Source of the DNA: Favolaschia claudopus
Taxonomy: Eukaryota; Basidiomycota; Agaricomycetes; Agaricales; Mycenaceae
Direction: 5' to 3'
Length of the DNA stretch: 64,000 nt
Assembly (NCBI GenBank): GCA_037176885.1
Contig: JAWWNJ010000089.1
Location: forward strand, 496,001-560,000
The notes under the pieces were generated by a model that worked only from the letters and a program-made list of their open reading frames with translations, had not been told where the DNA came from and searched no databases. This document shows, piece by piece, positions 43,544 through 55,887 of this stretch. The position numbers and the translations under genes are program-made. The stretch's first letter is position 1, and every line of letters starts with the position of its first letter.

Positions 43544-46500
43544 TTACCACCCCGTATATTCTTTCCACCCTATCCACATAGCATCATCTTCAACGTAGTC
43601 TGCGGGGAGATGATTCTTCACAAATTCCAGCATGTCTACGGGTGGGTCCGAGAACATCTGCCAGTTCGATCTCGTTTTGAAAGTCTAAGTGATTGGTATG
43701 GGGAATGTCTTACCTGGAGCCACTTCAAAATATTGTGCCAGTGGTGATATAAATTAGCCGGCTACACAAAATCTCGATAAGTAGAATCTCAATAAGGATC
43801 AGAGCACGATATTAATCCTCACGTTGGAATGGTTTCGAATTTCGTTGTCAATGAACGAAGAAATGGGTTCTTGATTGCGGCATAATGCATTGAGAAGATC
43901 GGGAGTCGGGGGACATGATCGCAAGATATACGACCAAGAAGGTGGGATGAAACTAGTTGCAAAAATGAGACGGAAAGACAATCAGATATATTTCATTTCT
44001 CACTAGTTCTGCTTCTTCGGAAATTCATCCAAACACCATATTGCAGTAACCTTCAGCGAAGGATCGGGATGGAGATCGCGAATTCGTGTCGGATGCGCGA
44101 CAGACCATAGGAAGGTATGCCATTCGCTGTCATCGCTGTCTTCCCGCATGGATCGGGTGGCGTAGGTGATACTTCGGACGTTTTTGTCGGAGAGTTGTTG
44201 GATCTCGCGGACAGTGTCTATTGCAGGGCACAAGCGGGTGGCGGAGGTGAGACTTGGGACGTTTTTGTCGGAGAGTTGTTGGATCTCGCCGACAGTGTCT
44301 ATTGCAGGGCACAAGCGCAGTGTGATACTTGGCATGGGGAGAGAGCCAAGCCGATACATGTGCATGATTCTGATTAGATCAGACGACGTGGTTGACCGAA
44401 CAAAGTTGATGTTGGGAAGTCCGGACTCGAGAATTTTGGGGGTTCCTGGTAAAGCAAGGACGCACCGATCATGGAAACGCCTTACGAAGAAGTTTTCTGC
44501 CCATTTTTGAATCAAATCATGGGGTGCTTTGTGAAGCTAATTAGCATTCGATCAGGATCCATGTCAAATGATCAGAAGCATGTGGATGCAACGACGTACT
44601 TCAAGCCATTCGATGAAACGTCCACCGAAATCCACCGAAAAGCGAGCGGACAGTATCAAGTCCAACCTTATGCAATACAGGAGCGCGATTAGCTCGGGTG
44701 TGAGTCGGACAGTTGTAATAAATGGTAGATAGCTAATGAGGTAGCTTTCAAGATCAAATGTCAACCAACCAGCCGTAGTGCAATGTGAATAGTTGAGTGG
44801 AACTCACTGTGGCAGATGCAACTCATCGCTGTGGCTCGAATCCTGAGACAAAGTCTTAAGCATATTCGTCGCAAGATTTTGTCGGTCTATGTTGCTGAAG
44901 TGAAAATTTTGAGAGCGGTTGCGATCGCAGAGAAAGTCGAGGAATGAGGCATGGTATACAGACATGTACTCTGCACCTGCGTCGAATGGTGGTGGACGCT
45001 TTTCTATTTTGATGAGGGAATGAAGCCGCTGTATCGTCAGCGAGATCTTTTCATGTTTCAACCCGAGGAGCTGCCCTATTTCCGCGATGGAGAGAGCGCT
45101 GTTGAATTTCGCCGCGATGACTGATAGAACGCGGGAGAGCGGCAGTTGAACTGGAACTTTGCTCAGAATTTGAAGGTACAGTTCGTCGAGAGCCGGGAAG
45201 GGTGATACAAAGTTTGAATTTTGTTCCGATGGCTGAACTTCAGTAACGATCGCTAGCTGATCGTCGGGGTCGCAGTACTTGTCCTCCACGAATCTGATCA
45301 CCGTGGCGGCGTAGATGAAGTGACCGGACGATTTGTCAAGGATGCGACGAATTTGGTCCTTCTCGGGCCAGCTAGCCACAATGCCGTGATCCTTGCGAAT
45401 CTCTTCGAATGCAGCGGTCAGATAGAGCTCGACATCTTCGTAGGACCCTGGGACAGTTAGGTGTCGACAGGATTCAAACAGCGCAGCCTCGCCGAACACC
45501 TGATTGATGTGAGCCTCTGGCCTGCTGACAATGAGAATCCGCAGCAAGGGAAGGGATGCGAGGTTAGGGAGAGAGCGTAATATCTCCGCTTGCCGGTCAT
45601 CACCCTCGCACTCATCGAGGCCGTCGATGACGATGACCAAGCTGCGGCCATCAGAAGTGTCAACGTCATGGTAAGGGTCGATTAGAAGTCGCTGAAGCTG
45701 ATCATGAAGCGATTTATTGAGGAGGGCGGGATCAGGTCTAAGGCGTCGCGTGATAGCGGTTTTGTAGGTGGTGGACATTTGAGCAAGCTGATAAGCGATC
45801 GTCGGCCAGAGTTTGGTGGGATTTCCGCGAGACGGGTGGCCGCGTTTGAAAAAGAAGCTGCCGGCCAGAGTCTTTTGGCTATAGAGTTTGTCACAGAAAG
45901 ACTGGGCGATGGCGGACTTGCCGGTTCCTGCGGGCCCGTGCATCCAGAGGATTGGCGACGCGGAGTCACTGGTATCTTTTGACCAGGTGGTTAGCTGGTC
46001 GAGAATTTCCAGCTGGGTATCCGGGTGACAAGGTGGACGAGTGAAGCTCTCGCCGGCGTCGTGAGTGGCGTCGGCGGCAGATGCATTGTATAGAGTGAGA
46101 AGCGCTGCATCTTTTGTCAGAAAATAAATGAGGATATTTGTGGGAAATGCGTACCATTGTCGGCCTATGAGAAACATTCAGCTTTGATTCGCAGAATATG
46201 ACGGAAGACAAGGCACACGTACGTTCGATTTATCGACCCCAGTCGCAGTTAACATGGAAATTTGGATCTGGCATTGCATCAGGAAAAGCCTCCATACGGA
46301 TATTATCCAGCTGCATACATACATGGAAATTGTTCAGTCGTCCGTTGATATTTCGCATAGCGGTCTCAATTTTTGCAATATCTTCGTCACTCTCGAGGAT
46401 CTTCTTTAGCGTGTTCCTCTTCAGCAGGGACTCCAAGCCTGTCGATTCCGCGATGAGGCAACTTGGGCAAAAATCACAGTAAGCGGGACGGACGGTGAAG

Positions 46501-47258
46501 AGTAGATTGTGGTGCTTGGACAGGAATACTCACTCGGATAACGCGTTAATCCGTGCTCTTATTTCGGGGGACGGAGTCTCTGGCAGCGCGCAGCTGACAG
46601 CGTCTACGTGGCGCCAGACTTGTTCCAATAGAGCGAAGATGTGGTCGTTATTTTCCGATACGGTCTAAGCGGACCTGGCGCTCAGAATAGAATGGAAAGC
46701 GGAAGTCATGGTCCTGACCGAAGCGAGATCGATGATGGTGTTGACGGCGCTGAAGGCGATTTTGGCAGGCGTGCCTTCGAGCATCGGTTCGACCTTGCGC
46801 AGTAGGAGGATCAGTCCGTTTTTGAGCGTTTTAAGGTGATTTGGGCGGAGTACGGTGTTGGGTGGCTCTGATTATTCAGACAGCGAAGACAAGTCAAAGA
46901 TGAAGAAAAATACATACTTTGGTGGGTGCTGCCCGCCGACTCGAGGTCATGGGAGATAGCTGCAGCTGCACTGTTTCCACCCGATTGACTCTGTGCTGCA
47001 GTGATCAGTCCTTCTTCGAGCGGTTGAAGGTGATCTGGGCGGAGTACGGTGTTGACCGGTTCTGATTATTCAGACAGCGAAGACAACTCAAAGATGAAAA
47101 AAAAGATGCATACTTTGGTGGGTGCTGTCCGCCGACTCGGAGTCCTGGGAGATAGCGACAGCGGTAGTGCTTCTCTCCGACTGACCCCGAGTCTGCGCTT
47201 GATTCGGTCTCGGAGTTCTCGTAGACCGCCGTGCGAGAAGTGCTTTCAGAGCCTTCAT
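43544..47258 (-). CDS. NACHT-domain NLR-like protein B
   Basis: Paralogue of NLR-A with the same exon order: MKALKALLARR start at 47258, N-terminal helices (LKTLKNGLILLLRKVEPMLEG; ESLLKRNTLKKILESDED), NACHT core at about 46090-45000 (Walker A GPAGTGKSAIAQ, GSFFFKRGHPSRGN, Walker B LVIVIDGLDECEG, ILIVSRPE), and a repeat-free C-terminal region ending DMLEFVKNHLPADY..WKEYTGW at 43544. Two tandem duplications distinguish it: a 194-bp one around exon 1/intron 1 (46809-47002 and 47003-47196) and an 81-bp in-frame one in the tail (from about 44166). All exons I joined are open, so it may be functional. Role inferred from family: NTP-driven oligomerisation after ligand sensing, possibly leading to cell death or signalling; no effector domain is recognised. 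Confidence 0.77.
44166..44327 (-). repeat. 81-bp in-frame tandem duplication in NLR-B
   Basis: Two adjacent units of 81 bp encode 27-residue repeats of the form RLCPAIDTVxEIQQLSDKNV. NLR-A has a single unit (AEIHQLSDKDIRSI). Confidence 0.8.
46809..47196 (-). repeat. 194-bp tandem duplication at the 5' end of NLR-B
   Basis: 46809-47002 and 47003-47196 are imperfect copies (shared ggcggagtacggtgttg, attattcagacagcgaaga, actttggtgggtgctg). Each contains the end of a small exon and an intron donor, so the gene may have gained an extra exon or a choice of exons. NLR-A has one unit. Confidence 0.75.
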
Positions 47259-48600
47259 GGTAAGTCACCACTGTGAGCCTTTGGGGAATCGTGCAGTCGT
47301 GGTGGTGGTGGTTAAAGGCAAAGAGCAAAGGCGATGCCTGTCAATCAATAATAATAATAAAACATTCCACGACATTCTCCACAGCTTGGAATATTTTTGT
47401 GAGTATGCTGTGTGACACGCGCAGGTTCGATTGGACAAGCGTTGACATCGAGGGTAGCCAGGGCCTTGTCAGATTTGGGACTCCGCACTGAATCTCGGCA
47501 AAACAAAAGAGACGAATGAAGAAGCAACCGCCCTGAGGTGATATTATAATCTATTGGGATTATTTCAGTCTTGCCATCGCTATCAATCTTGAAATAAACA
47601 GGACCATAAATCGAGAGCTGTATGTCAAAGAGTCGGAAGTAGAGACGCTGGAACGTAATATAGAACGAGTCTGTTCTGAATCCAAAAGCTGTAAAAGTTA
47701 TTGAGAGGTACACTACTTACCTTGACTCGACCGGCGATTTTCTGCAGACTTGTCGCGCGACGCGGAAACAAAGTAAGTATTGAGCTGACGTTGATGTAAG
47801 TACCTGACAACCTCAGAAGAAAAAAATGATGAAAGTCATCCGCACATTGAACGTAGCGGCAAGATGGAGTAGGTAGGCAAGGAAGAGACGAAGAAATTCA
47901 AAGAGATAAATGCCACTCATCGTATAAACATATTCAAGCAGGTTGGTTGATATTCGACAGGAGGACGTCAAGAGAGGTGATATGCAGAGAAAACAAGCCT
48001 GGCGGATGCGTCATTATCCAAGTCGTCGTCGACTAATGATTTTCTGATAGCTGATATCTGGGATCCCGCAGGCGATGCGAAGTTCATAGATACAGTGTAA
48101 GAGCAGCGGTTAAGATATGCGAACCAGGCGGACTTGGTCCATAGAGGTCACGGAGCCCACTATTCCATGCGATCGAACGATAATTCTTCATCAAACGATC
48201 CGAGAACGAATGTCGAGCACTGAAATGAGACGTTTGAGGTCAGGAGCTGGAAGATAAATCCTCCAATATTAATAGTGTGTTTGACCAGGGAAAAGCGACT
48301 GGATGGCGAAGGGCTGGCCCGGCTGGGTGTTCTTTTTTTCGGAGAGTTTGAACCCAGTGTTCCCGAGTAATCCAGGCCGTCTCGCAGAGTAACATAGTTT
48401 TGCGTGTTCCGATAGACAGGTTGAGAAACTACCCAAGGAGCGTGCATGACGCCTTGATCATGATGGTTCAGAGCAAAAGCAAAGGGTGTTGAATTCTGGT
48501 GGTGCTGCCAAGCAAATAAACAAACCGCTCCTGCCTTTTTCGGTCATCGTCTCTCCGACTTTGCGTTCTCCGCGTTGCGTCAAGCAAGGGGTCAAGCTTA
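47259..48600. other. Upstream region of NLR-B
   Basis: On the minus strand a frame at 47560-47690 (FDIQLSIYGPVYFKID, TEIIPIDYNIT) looks protein-like and could be an upstream exon of NLR-B or the rest of another gene; a further frame at 48160-48447 (minus) starts MHAPWVVSQPVYR. I cannot join them safely. Confidence 0.3.
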
Positions 48601-51000
48601 AGCTACAAGATATCAGCTTGGGAGTATATGCAAGGCTTGAACCGGGTGACTTCTAGCACGGAATGTCGCCGCTTTGTGGGGCGTCATTGTACTTACAGTA
48701 CACCGATTCAGCGGTTCATAGATCCTAAGCGACCTTTTCTTCTCTGGCATCGTCCACCCTCCATTCCCCGCCGAGATGCTTCTCTAGTCGACGCTCCTAT
48801 GTCCAAGTCTTCTTTACTGCAATCACGTCGAGCTAGGCTCCCAGCACACTCTCAGCTCTTTCCGACCCGTCTACGACATCTGCGACTTCACAAACCCCAG
48901 CGGACGATAGCCAGGCATCTCATACACCACCCGCTAGTTCCGTTTCTGCCCGCTTTTCGGCGTCAAGTTCAGGCTCGAAGTTGTTGACGACACGTCATTG
49001 TCAAAACGACTCGCCATGGACATCGTTAGACGCACTCAAGGCGCACTTAAGTCCTCTTCCTCTCCTCTCCTCGTGCGTACGCGCCGGCGGAGAGCTTGCG
49101 TGGTTTCGATGCTCGACATCTCGCGATACCGCTCCGTCTCACTCCCCGGCATAGTACACGGTGACTGGGGTGGCGTGATGGCGGCGGGCGCCTAGGTCCG
49201 AGGTCGGTGTCGTCGTCCTGGAGGGGAGGAGAACGCGCCTGGGAATGGGACGCGCGTAGGACGGTGACGTGAGGGGGAAGAGGACGTGGGGGCGTCGACA
49301 TTGGCTCCGCCGTGGCGTCGTAGACTCGACTGGGGCGAGGCAGAAGGATGGCGGTCGTGCGGCGGACGGGAGTGGTGAGAAGGATGAAGAGGAGAGGGGA
49401 GACGATGATGACAGCGGACCGGATTCGTCGGAAGAAGGAGGAGGCGAGCATGTGCATGAGGAGCCAAAGTGAAAGAGATGGTGTATGCGGCAGATTAGAT
49501 TGGTGGGAAGGATGGACGAGGAGGATCGCGCACCTATCTGCCACACTTGTCATTCATTGACACGCACCCACCCTCGCACGCGCACCTCCCCTTCAACCCT
49601 CCCCTCATCTTCCAAGCGCCCCGCCACGCCATTCACCGGCGACCCTCTTCCTCGTACGCCGCATTGGCAGAGGGAGTACGAGATGGTGGTAGAGATTCGG
49701 GCACCCTGCGTTTGGCGAAGCCTGCTCCTTTGTGGGGGTGTAGGTCAGTCGTCTTCGTTCTCATCTCGAGTGGGATTCTGACCATAGCTGCCTTGAATTC
49801 GCAGCGCGATAGAAAGTTCGGGCTTTGCCGATGAGGACACTTACGGCCACGGTCCCCAATCTAGGGCGCCTGTGACTTTGCGACATGCGGCACGGTATCA
49901 GGGAGTGTTCTTTATGACTCCTCTGACGACGACGACCACTGCTTCCGCCTCACCTTCGAGTTTGGAATCGATGCGTCCGGGTCACGGATGTTTTCAATCA
50001 CGATTCACGATACAGAAGTCGCTCGTTTTTAAGAGCCTACCCGACAGCCCTCCCGTCGCTGCGTCGCCGCATCTGCTTGCACCATCATATACACCACTCT
50101 ATACTATACTATCCTACACAGGCTGCCGTGGGGATGAATAGGTCAGTCTCCCGTGCAGCATTTTCTTTCAAAGTCTTTCGCTCACCATATTCAGTATTCA
50201 TTCAAGCTCCGTCTCCTATACCTGAGGACGAGGCCACGACGACGTTGTTGCTTGCCACCGCGGTGGATCTTCGACGTTGGCGAGAGCGTGTTTGGGGTGT
50301 GCATTATGCCGAGGCGGGAGTGCGTTAAGAGGAGGGAGAGGAGGGCTCTGGTAGCTTCGGCGGGGGGAGAAATCATGATGCCTGTATTTCGGCGGCGTCG
50401 AAGCCAGGTGTCTGGCCGATGCGGGTGAAGGAGAGAAGGAGGAAGAGAAGTAGGAGGCTTGCGTGCTTCACTTCTCTCCGTCGGCACTGGCACAGCGCTT
50501 TCGATGTCCTGATTTCGTTCCCTGACATTCACTCTGACATTCACTCGCTCGCCATTCCGCTCATGATCAACCAATTGTTTGTTCGCTACGTTGACGTCTC
50601 TTGCCTGCATCGGCGCGGCGGACTCGGCGGCGGCGGCGTAGACTCTCATACCTTGCTTGTGTCGGAGACGGAAAGAGCGGTAGGCACGACAGACCCGCTG
50701 GTAATGCGATCTTATTTTCATCGATACGCTGCCACGGGGGTATGCGGCGGCGGCGGCAGTGCGTCAGGTCCAGGGAACGGCGGGACGGAGAGGTGGGGTG
50801 AGGGACGAGGCGGTGGTTGGGGAGGGGAAGAGGTGAAGGTGTGAAGGATCGATGTGATGTGGAGGAGGCAAGGGGAGAGGTGCAGATGGAGTGGGAGTGC
50901 GGGTAGGCGCTTGGGGAGGAGGAGGAGCTGGGATTGAGGGAATTGAGTGTCTCCATGCGTCGGGATGTGTCATTGTATGGAAGACGCTATCACCTACTTA
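48601..51000. repeat. GC-rich repeat island (right)
   Basis: Shares several same-orientation segments with 26.6-28.1 kb (see that entry) and ends directly before the right helical-repeat gene. C-rich at 48750-49000, G-rich at 49130-49460, mixed after. No gene supported. Confidence 0.5.
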
Positions 51001-51152
51001 CCTCCGGTTGATCTAAAATGGGTACCAGTGATACCCAGAGTATCCCATTTACAGTAAGACTTTGGTCCGTGCGTGCAAAGCTGTTGAGCTGATAGCTGAT
51101 AAAAGCCTTCTCACATCCAGTGACCCACATATCGCATCCCACGTTTTCCACC

Positions 51153-52693
51153 ATGCTCTCGCTGCGCTTTCAGCAGTCCACTCCGAGTTTGTTGAGCTAC
51201 TGGTCGGATAATATGTCCGTCGGGCCGAATCTGCCCCTTCATACCCTCAGCAAACCTGCTATACGGTTTCTGTACCAATTGCAGGTTAAGAAGTTCATCA
51301 AGGCCACCGAGAAATACCCACTTTCGGAATACACGATGGAAGTGTTCGATAGCTATCTCCGGTATATGTGTGTTGCTGCTCAAGCGATCCCTTCTCTCAT
51401 TTGGCAACTTTAGGTACAAATACATATCTTCTGCGACGAAGTGTATGATTATAGAGCATCTACACGCGAGGCTAGAATCGCTTGAACTAGAAGAATGTTT
51501 CAGCACTATGGAAATGGTCTTTCGGTGTTCACCCGGTCTCGTGGACCCTCAGGAGTGGACTTCCTTCAGTGATTTACTCTCTATCCGGGTATTCTCTTTC
51601 CAAGATGTCGCCTCCACCAAATTGCACAATTGGGTTAAAAAAAATCTGAGACGGGAGGTCTGGGCAGCTCTCAAATATTTCTCGTAAAGTCTGAATATTG
51701 TCGTCTCAAACGCTTTCTAATTGTTCCCAGCTTCACATACCGACACTGTGTTTCGAGCTATTATCTGGCTACAATCATGCCTGAAATTACGAAGAGTCTT
51801 CGTTTCATTGAATTTGAAGACATACCTTCATTCATGAGCAATGGTCTTTCACTCATAGCGAACATACACGACATCTCCGCACGTACTGCGGCCTTCGACG
51901 CCATTTTTCAACGCACGTGGGTTAAATATTGGCCTCCTAAGATAGAAGATTTTACTCTGGATATTTTTACTCCCTACACAGGGTAAGCTGATATTCGCCT
52001 TGCATTCCCCGTGGCTGACTTAGATGGCAGAATTGATGCAAACTTTTCCATGCAACTGCTCGATGAGATTGCAGCAGCTGGATCCAGTGACCGGGCGAGG
52101 ATCTCAATCATGGAATCACTAGCAGATCAACAAGATCTTGTACCGAATCTTCTACAGGATGCTGCATGTAGATTCGGAATGTGTGAGGCATTAGCAAATC
52201 TCGCTCAAACGGAGGCCGCTTCAATTATTATGCTGGAATTGAAGCTGCATCTCTTTCTCGTGCAGCTGCTGTCGTAAGTACCGCCCAATAAGTACGACTG
52301 TTCTTAGGATCTGAAATCTGCTTCAGAGACGCAAACCCTGTCGTTTCTCAATGCGCAGCCCTCCGGGTTCTTGACCGGATTTGCGTCTGGTTCGAAGGCG
52401 CCGAGGCCGTTGTATTCGAGACTGACATGCTCCAGATAGCCAAGAAGCTTTTCAGGTCCGAGGAAACCTTCCTCGCAACGGGCCATTGCCTGCGGGCCAT
52501 CGCGCAGCACAATTCAACATATCCTTCGATTCTCTCCGACAGTGAACTGATCAAGCCGCTTGTTTTGTGTTTGAGGTATGGGGGTATTGTTCCTTACCTG
52601 GCAATGATCAGTGGAGACTCATCGCTTATATCAACAGCAAATACCAGTACGAATTTGAATACGGCGATTCGGACTCGGATACACTTTAATTAA
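51153..52693 (+). CDS. Armadillo-like helical protein, right copy
   Basis: Five exons: 51153-51361, 51414-51683, 51731-51982, 52031-52273 and 52327-52693; 446 residues, all phases consistent. No known domain by eye, but the protein is helical throughout, with armadillo/HEAT-like leucine spacing in the C-terminal half (LVPNLLQDAACRFGMCEALANLAQTEAA lies at about residues 275-300; AALRVLDRICVWFEGAEAVVF follows). Intracellular: no signal peptide or membrane helix. A degraded sister gene at 29398 has the same promoter words. The repeated linkage with an NLR gene suggests, but does not prove, a functional tie. Function unknown. Confidence 0.75.
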
Positions 52694-53340
52694 ATCCCGC
52701 AATATTATATCGTTGAACGGAGTATAATAAATCAGAAAGAAACTAAGTATGTAGCTCATAGGTAGAGTACAGTTAACTCGGGGAGTTGAAATGGTAGTAA
52801 AGTAACTGACAATGGCGGGGGATAGAGTAGGTATATGAGTAGCTCGTGGATAGAGTGTAAGATGAGGATCGGAGCGGGAAGTAAAGTAGCAGGGAAAGGG
52901 AAAAGAGGGGCAACGAAAAGTGTAAACCCATTATTTGAACTCTTCAGGGCAGTTCTTGCGGCCCTCACCGAACATGCCGCGCGTATCCGATTCTCGAAAG
53001 TTACAGCAAACTGCGGGAGAGACAGCTTGACGGCGGACATCATAAATCTGGAGATTGACACACAGGTGGATATAATGTTTCAAACTCCGGGAATCCCTCT
53101 GCAAACGGGATCTCAAAGAACCTTTTATAAAGTAATACGTCGACTGACCTCAGTTCCGCATAGGAAATCAACCTTCATAAATCTGGATCGTGTCAGATGT
53201 TGGTCAGATGTGCAGTGCATGATGCCTGTGCAGTGTGGATTCACTCCCAATGACGAGGCGATAGATCTGGAAATCGATTCGATCGCTAACCTTCCAACGA
53301 TTGACGCGCGAGTTCTATTGGAAATGCTTGCATAATACTG
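52694..53340. other. Downstream region of the right helical gene
   Basis: A 166-codon plus frame (52835-53335) lacks motifs; not supported as a gene. Confidence 0.3.
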
Positions 53341-53890
53341 TACTATTTCAATCAATTCGTCTGTCACGCGTCACAGGCCCTCGAATTGACGAATATTTTC
53401 GCGCATGTCACAGGTCACCGCGCCCATTGACGAATGTGACAAAATAGTCGCAAAATCCCGGAAAAATGGCCGAAAAAGAGTATTTTTTTTCCCTGCGCGC
53501 TCAACCGCGCGCAAATTGGGGCTGATTCTTTCACCTGACGGCCCTTGGTCCGGAATGACAGAAAATGACGGCTTTTACCACCGGATCAGGCCAGCCTGGC
53601 CTAGCCATCACTGTCAATCAGGCTCTTTCGACGGCGATCTGGGTAATTAGCACTCTTTGCTTTAATTTGTGAGGAAATCATCATTCTTTGCTCTATTTTC
53701 GCTCCTAATAAGTTCTTTTACAGGCGGAGGAAAGCGCTTGATTTTCAAGGCATTGACGAATATTTTTGCGTGTCACGGTCCGCTTGGTCCATTGACGAAT
53801 GTCAAATTTCGTTCCGGCGTGTCACAGGTCACAGCCCGGGCGAATTGACCGAAATACTACAGTACTTTCTTTCCTAGTCGGCGAAAGGTC
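53341..53890. repeat. Region with a duplicated ATTGACGAAT-containing unit
   Basis: Two ~55-60-bp units, at 53383-53440 and 53750-53806, share the order attgacgaatatttt, gcg..tgtcac, ggtc, ccattgacgaatgt. ATTGACGAAT therefore occurs four times (near 53385, 53426, 53752 and 53791). Between them is a perfect 15-base palindrome around a central C (AGGCCAGCCTGGCCT, 53588-53602). I know no family with this signature. Confidence 0.55.
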
Positions 53891-55887
53891 ACGGTGGGGA
53901 ATAACGTCCGCTTCGGAGATAATCGGATAAATCAGGAAAACAATGATCATCACCGCGACAAAACAAAACAACAAGCCCCTCTTCTTCCAAACTCCCATGT
54001 CCGTAGTTTCAGGACGACACTCTATACCGGCGTATCCGGTCCTCGCAGTTCAACTCATGAATTCAAATTGTTATCAATCATTTATCAAGGAATACTGGCT
54101 ACGAGTACGACTACCCGGTCAAATTTCAGGAACTGTATGCAAGCCTTCTTGCTATTTCTCCGAGTCATCGCTTTGCTTCACAGGGTCAATTTAACACCGA
54201 TGTAACCAGCCCAGCAATGAATACCACACAATCTGACGTTATGTGCGGTGCATCTTTGCCAGCTATTGGGACAATCGTTGCAATCTTACTCTACCAATGC
54301 AACCAGGGGAAATGGTTCGAATCATCGTCAGTTTGAAATAGATTCTTTTTTTCTGCAATTCTGTATCCATTACGAGGTGAGCTGTGTATTTGACTCGAAT
54401 GGGAAATTGAAGCCTGATGGCCCGTTCTGGTGTTTCTCCTCAAGCGCGAGTCAGCTTCTGACTCGTCCACTCCACTTCTAACTCAAATGAACCTCAAGTT
54501 TATTTTATAGCAGACGTTGTGCGCAGAGCAACCCTGCAACTGGAAGGTAAGACCTTAATTTACAATACAGGCAGTTGCTGCTTCAGAGGTTCGATTCCTC
54601 TCGTCTGGATGCAGCTGAAAGACTCATCACTTTTGGTTCCCTTTTCTTGATCATCGCTCTTCTGAATTCTGAATCGGATTCACCCAAAGCCAAACCCCGA
54701 CGCCGACATGAAGCAAGCTGGAGTAACTGGCAACTGATACATACTATTATCGCGCACCTCCAACAATAACGGGTTTCGTACGTGACAGTGGAGCGAGAGT
54801 CTTCAAGAAGTTCAATTCTTTTCGGCTGATTAGCAGCCTATGCAGCGTTTCATTGAAAAATCACCCGTCTTTGGCTTCATTACATCTTGAACGAGCTGAG
54901 CTCCCGAAATTCGAATACAATTCCAATCATCAAAACGCCGGCACTCGGCGGTGAAATTGGAGCGAGACACTTGTTTCAGGGGACCCTCACCTACCATTTT
55001 TCTCGAGGCCTCGGCAGACCTCTCCGAGGACTTATTTGTTTGGTCAGTGATCCCATCGCTACAATACTCCCACGCCTTTCTTCGTCTTCAACCACCATCA
55101 CGTCGGACGATCGCTGTTCACGATTGGTTCTCAACGTTGAACCATTCAACGGCGTATTTACTCCGAAATTTACCTCAAGTTGGAGTTCTCCTGCTTGGAG
55201 CCAGAGAGGTCTGACTGGTATCGACAGACGGCGTGGTAAGGACTCGAGAATCGAGATATCTCAAGGCTGAGAATGCAGCGGCCGGAACCGCCCGCTGTGA
55301 GACAAAATTCACTATCATCGGATTCTTTGCGAGGGAAATGACGGGATTTTAGCTTCCGAAGCACTCAAAATCATTCGACGGCAGCTCAACACCGCGTCTC
55401 TGATATTCTCGAAGTCGGTATCGGTGCCCGCGTGTTCTCTGATGTTGCGACTACTCGTGTGGCCGATCCTTCCTCCTGAAATACACCCCATCTTGTTCTT
55501 CGGGCGGTCAAGCTTCAATCCAAAGTGTCGTTTCTTCAAATCAAGAATTCAAATTACTCTGTTGACTCGATCCTTCAGTAAAGCGGATGGTACATACAAA
55601 CACTGGCTTCCATTCAATGCAGGGTGCGATTCGACCTGTCGTGAAACAACAGAAAGGCCAAGGTGCCGCGATTTTTTATTTGTTCACTTTCAAAACCCAC
55701 TCTACAAATCACTCTCGCCTGTTGGAACCGCGAATCCATGTTGCTGATGGGCCCGCGTGCCCGGGTTTGCTTTCGGGGATGAACCACGAAACGACTCCAT
55801 GCCGTCCAACGGCTTCCAACGGTATAATAATAAACTCGAATCCCCCTCCCCAAATCATCTCCTGGACCCCCAGTATCCAGCGCAGCG
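53891..55887. other. Gene-poor region
   Basis: AT-richer DNA without a supported protein gene; a tRNA-like segment at 54510-54609 is listed separately. Confidence 0.3.
54510..54609 (+). ncRNA. tRNA-like segment, possibly degenerate
   Basis: The 3' part folds well: T-arm AGAGG-TTCGATT-CCTCT (54585-54601), a perfect B-box GGTTCGATTCC, and an acceptor 3' strand CGTCTGG that pairs in six of seven positions with GCAGACG at 54510-54516. The middle has a GCAACTG/CAGTTGC stem around a 30-base loop that could hold an intron, but no clear D-arm or U33-anticodon. It may be a decayed tRNA or tRNA-derived repeat. Confidence 0.33.
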
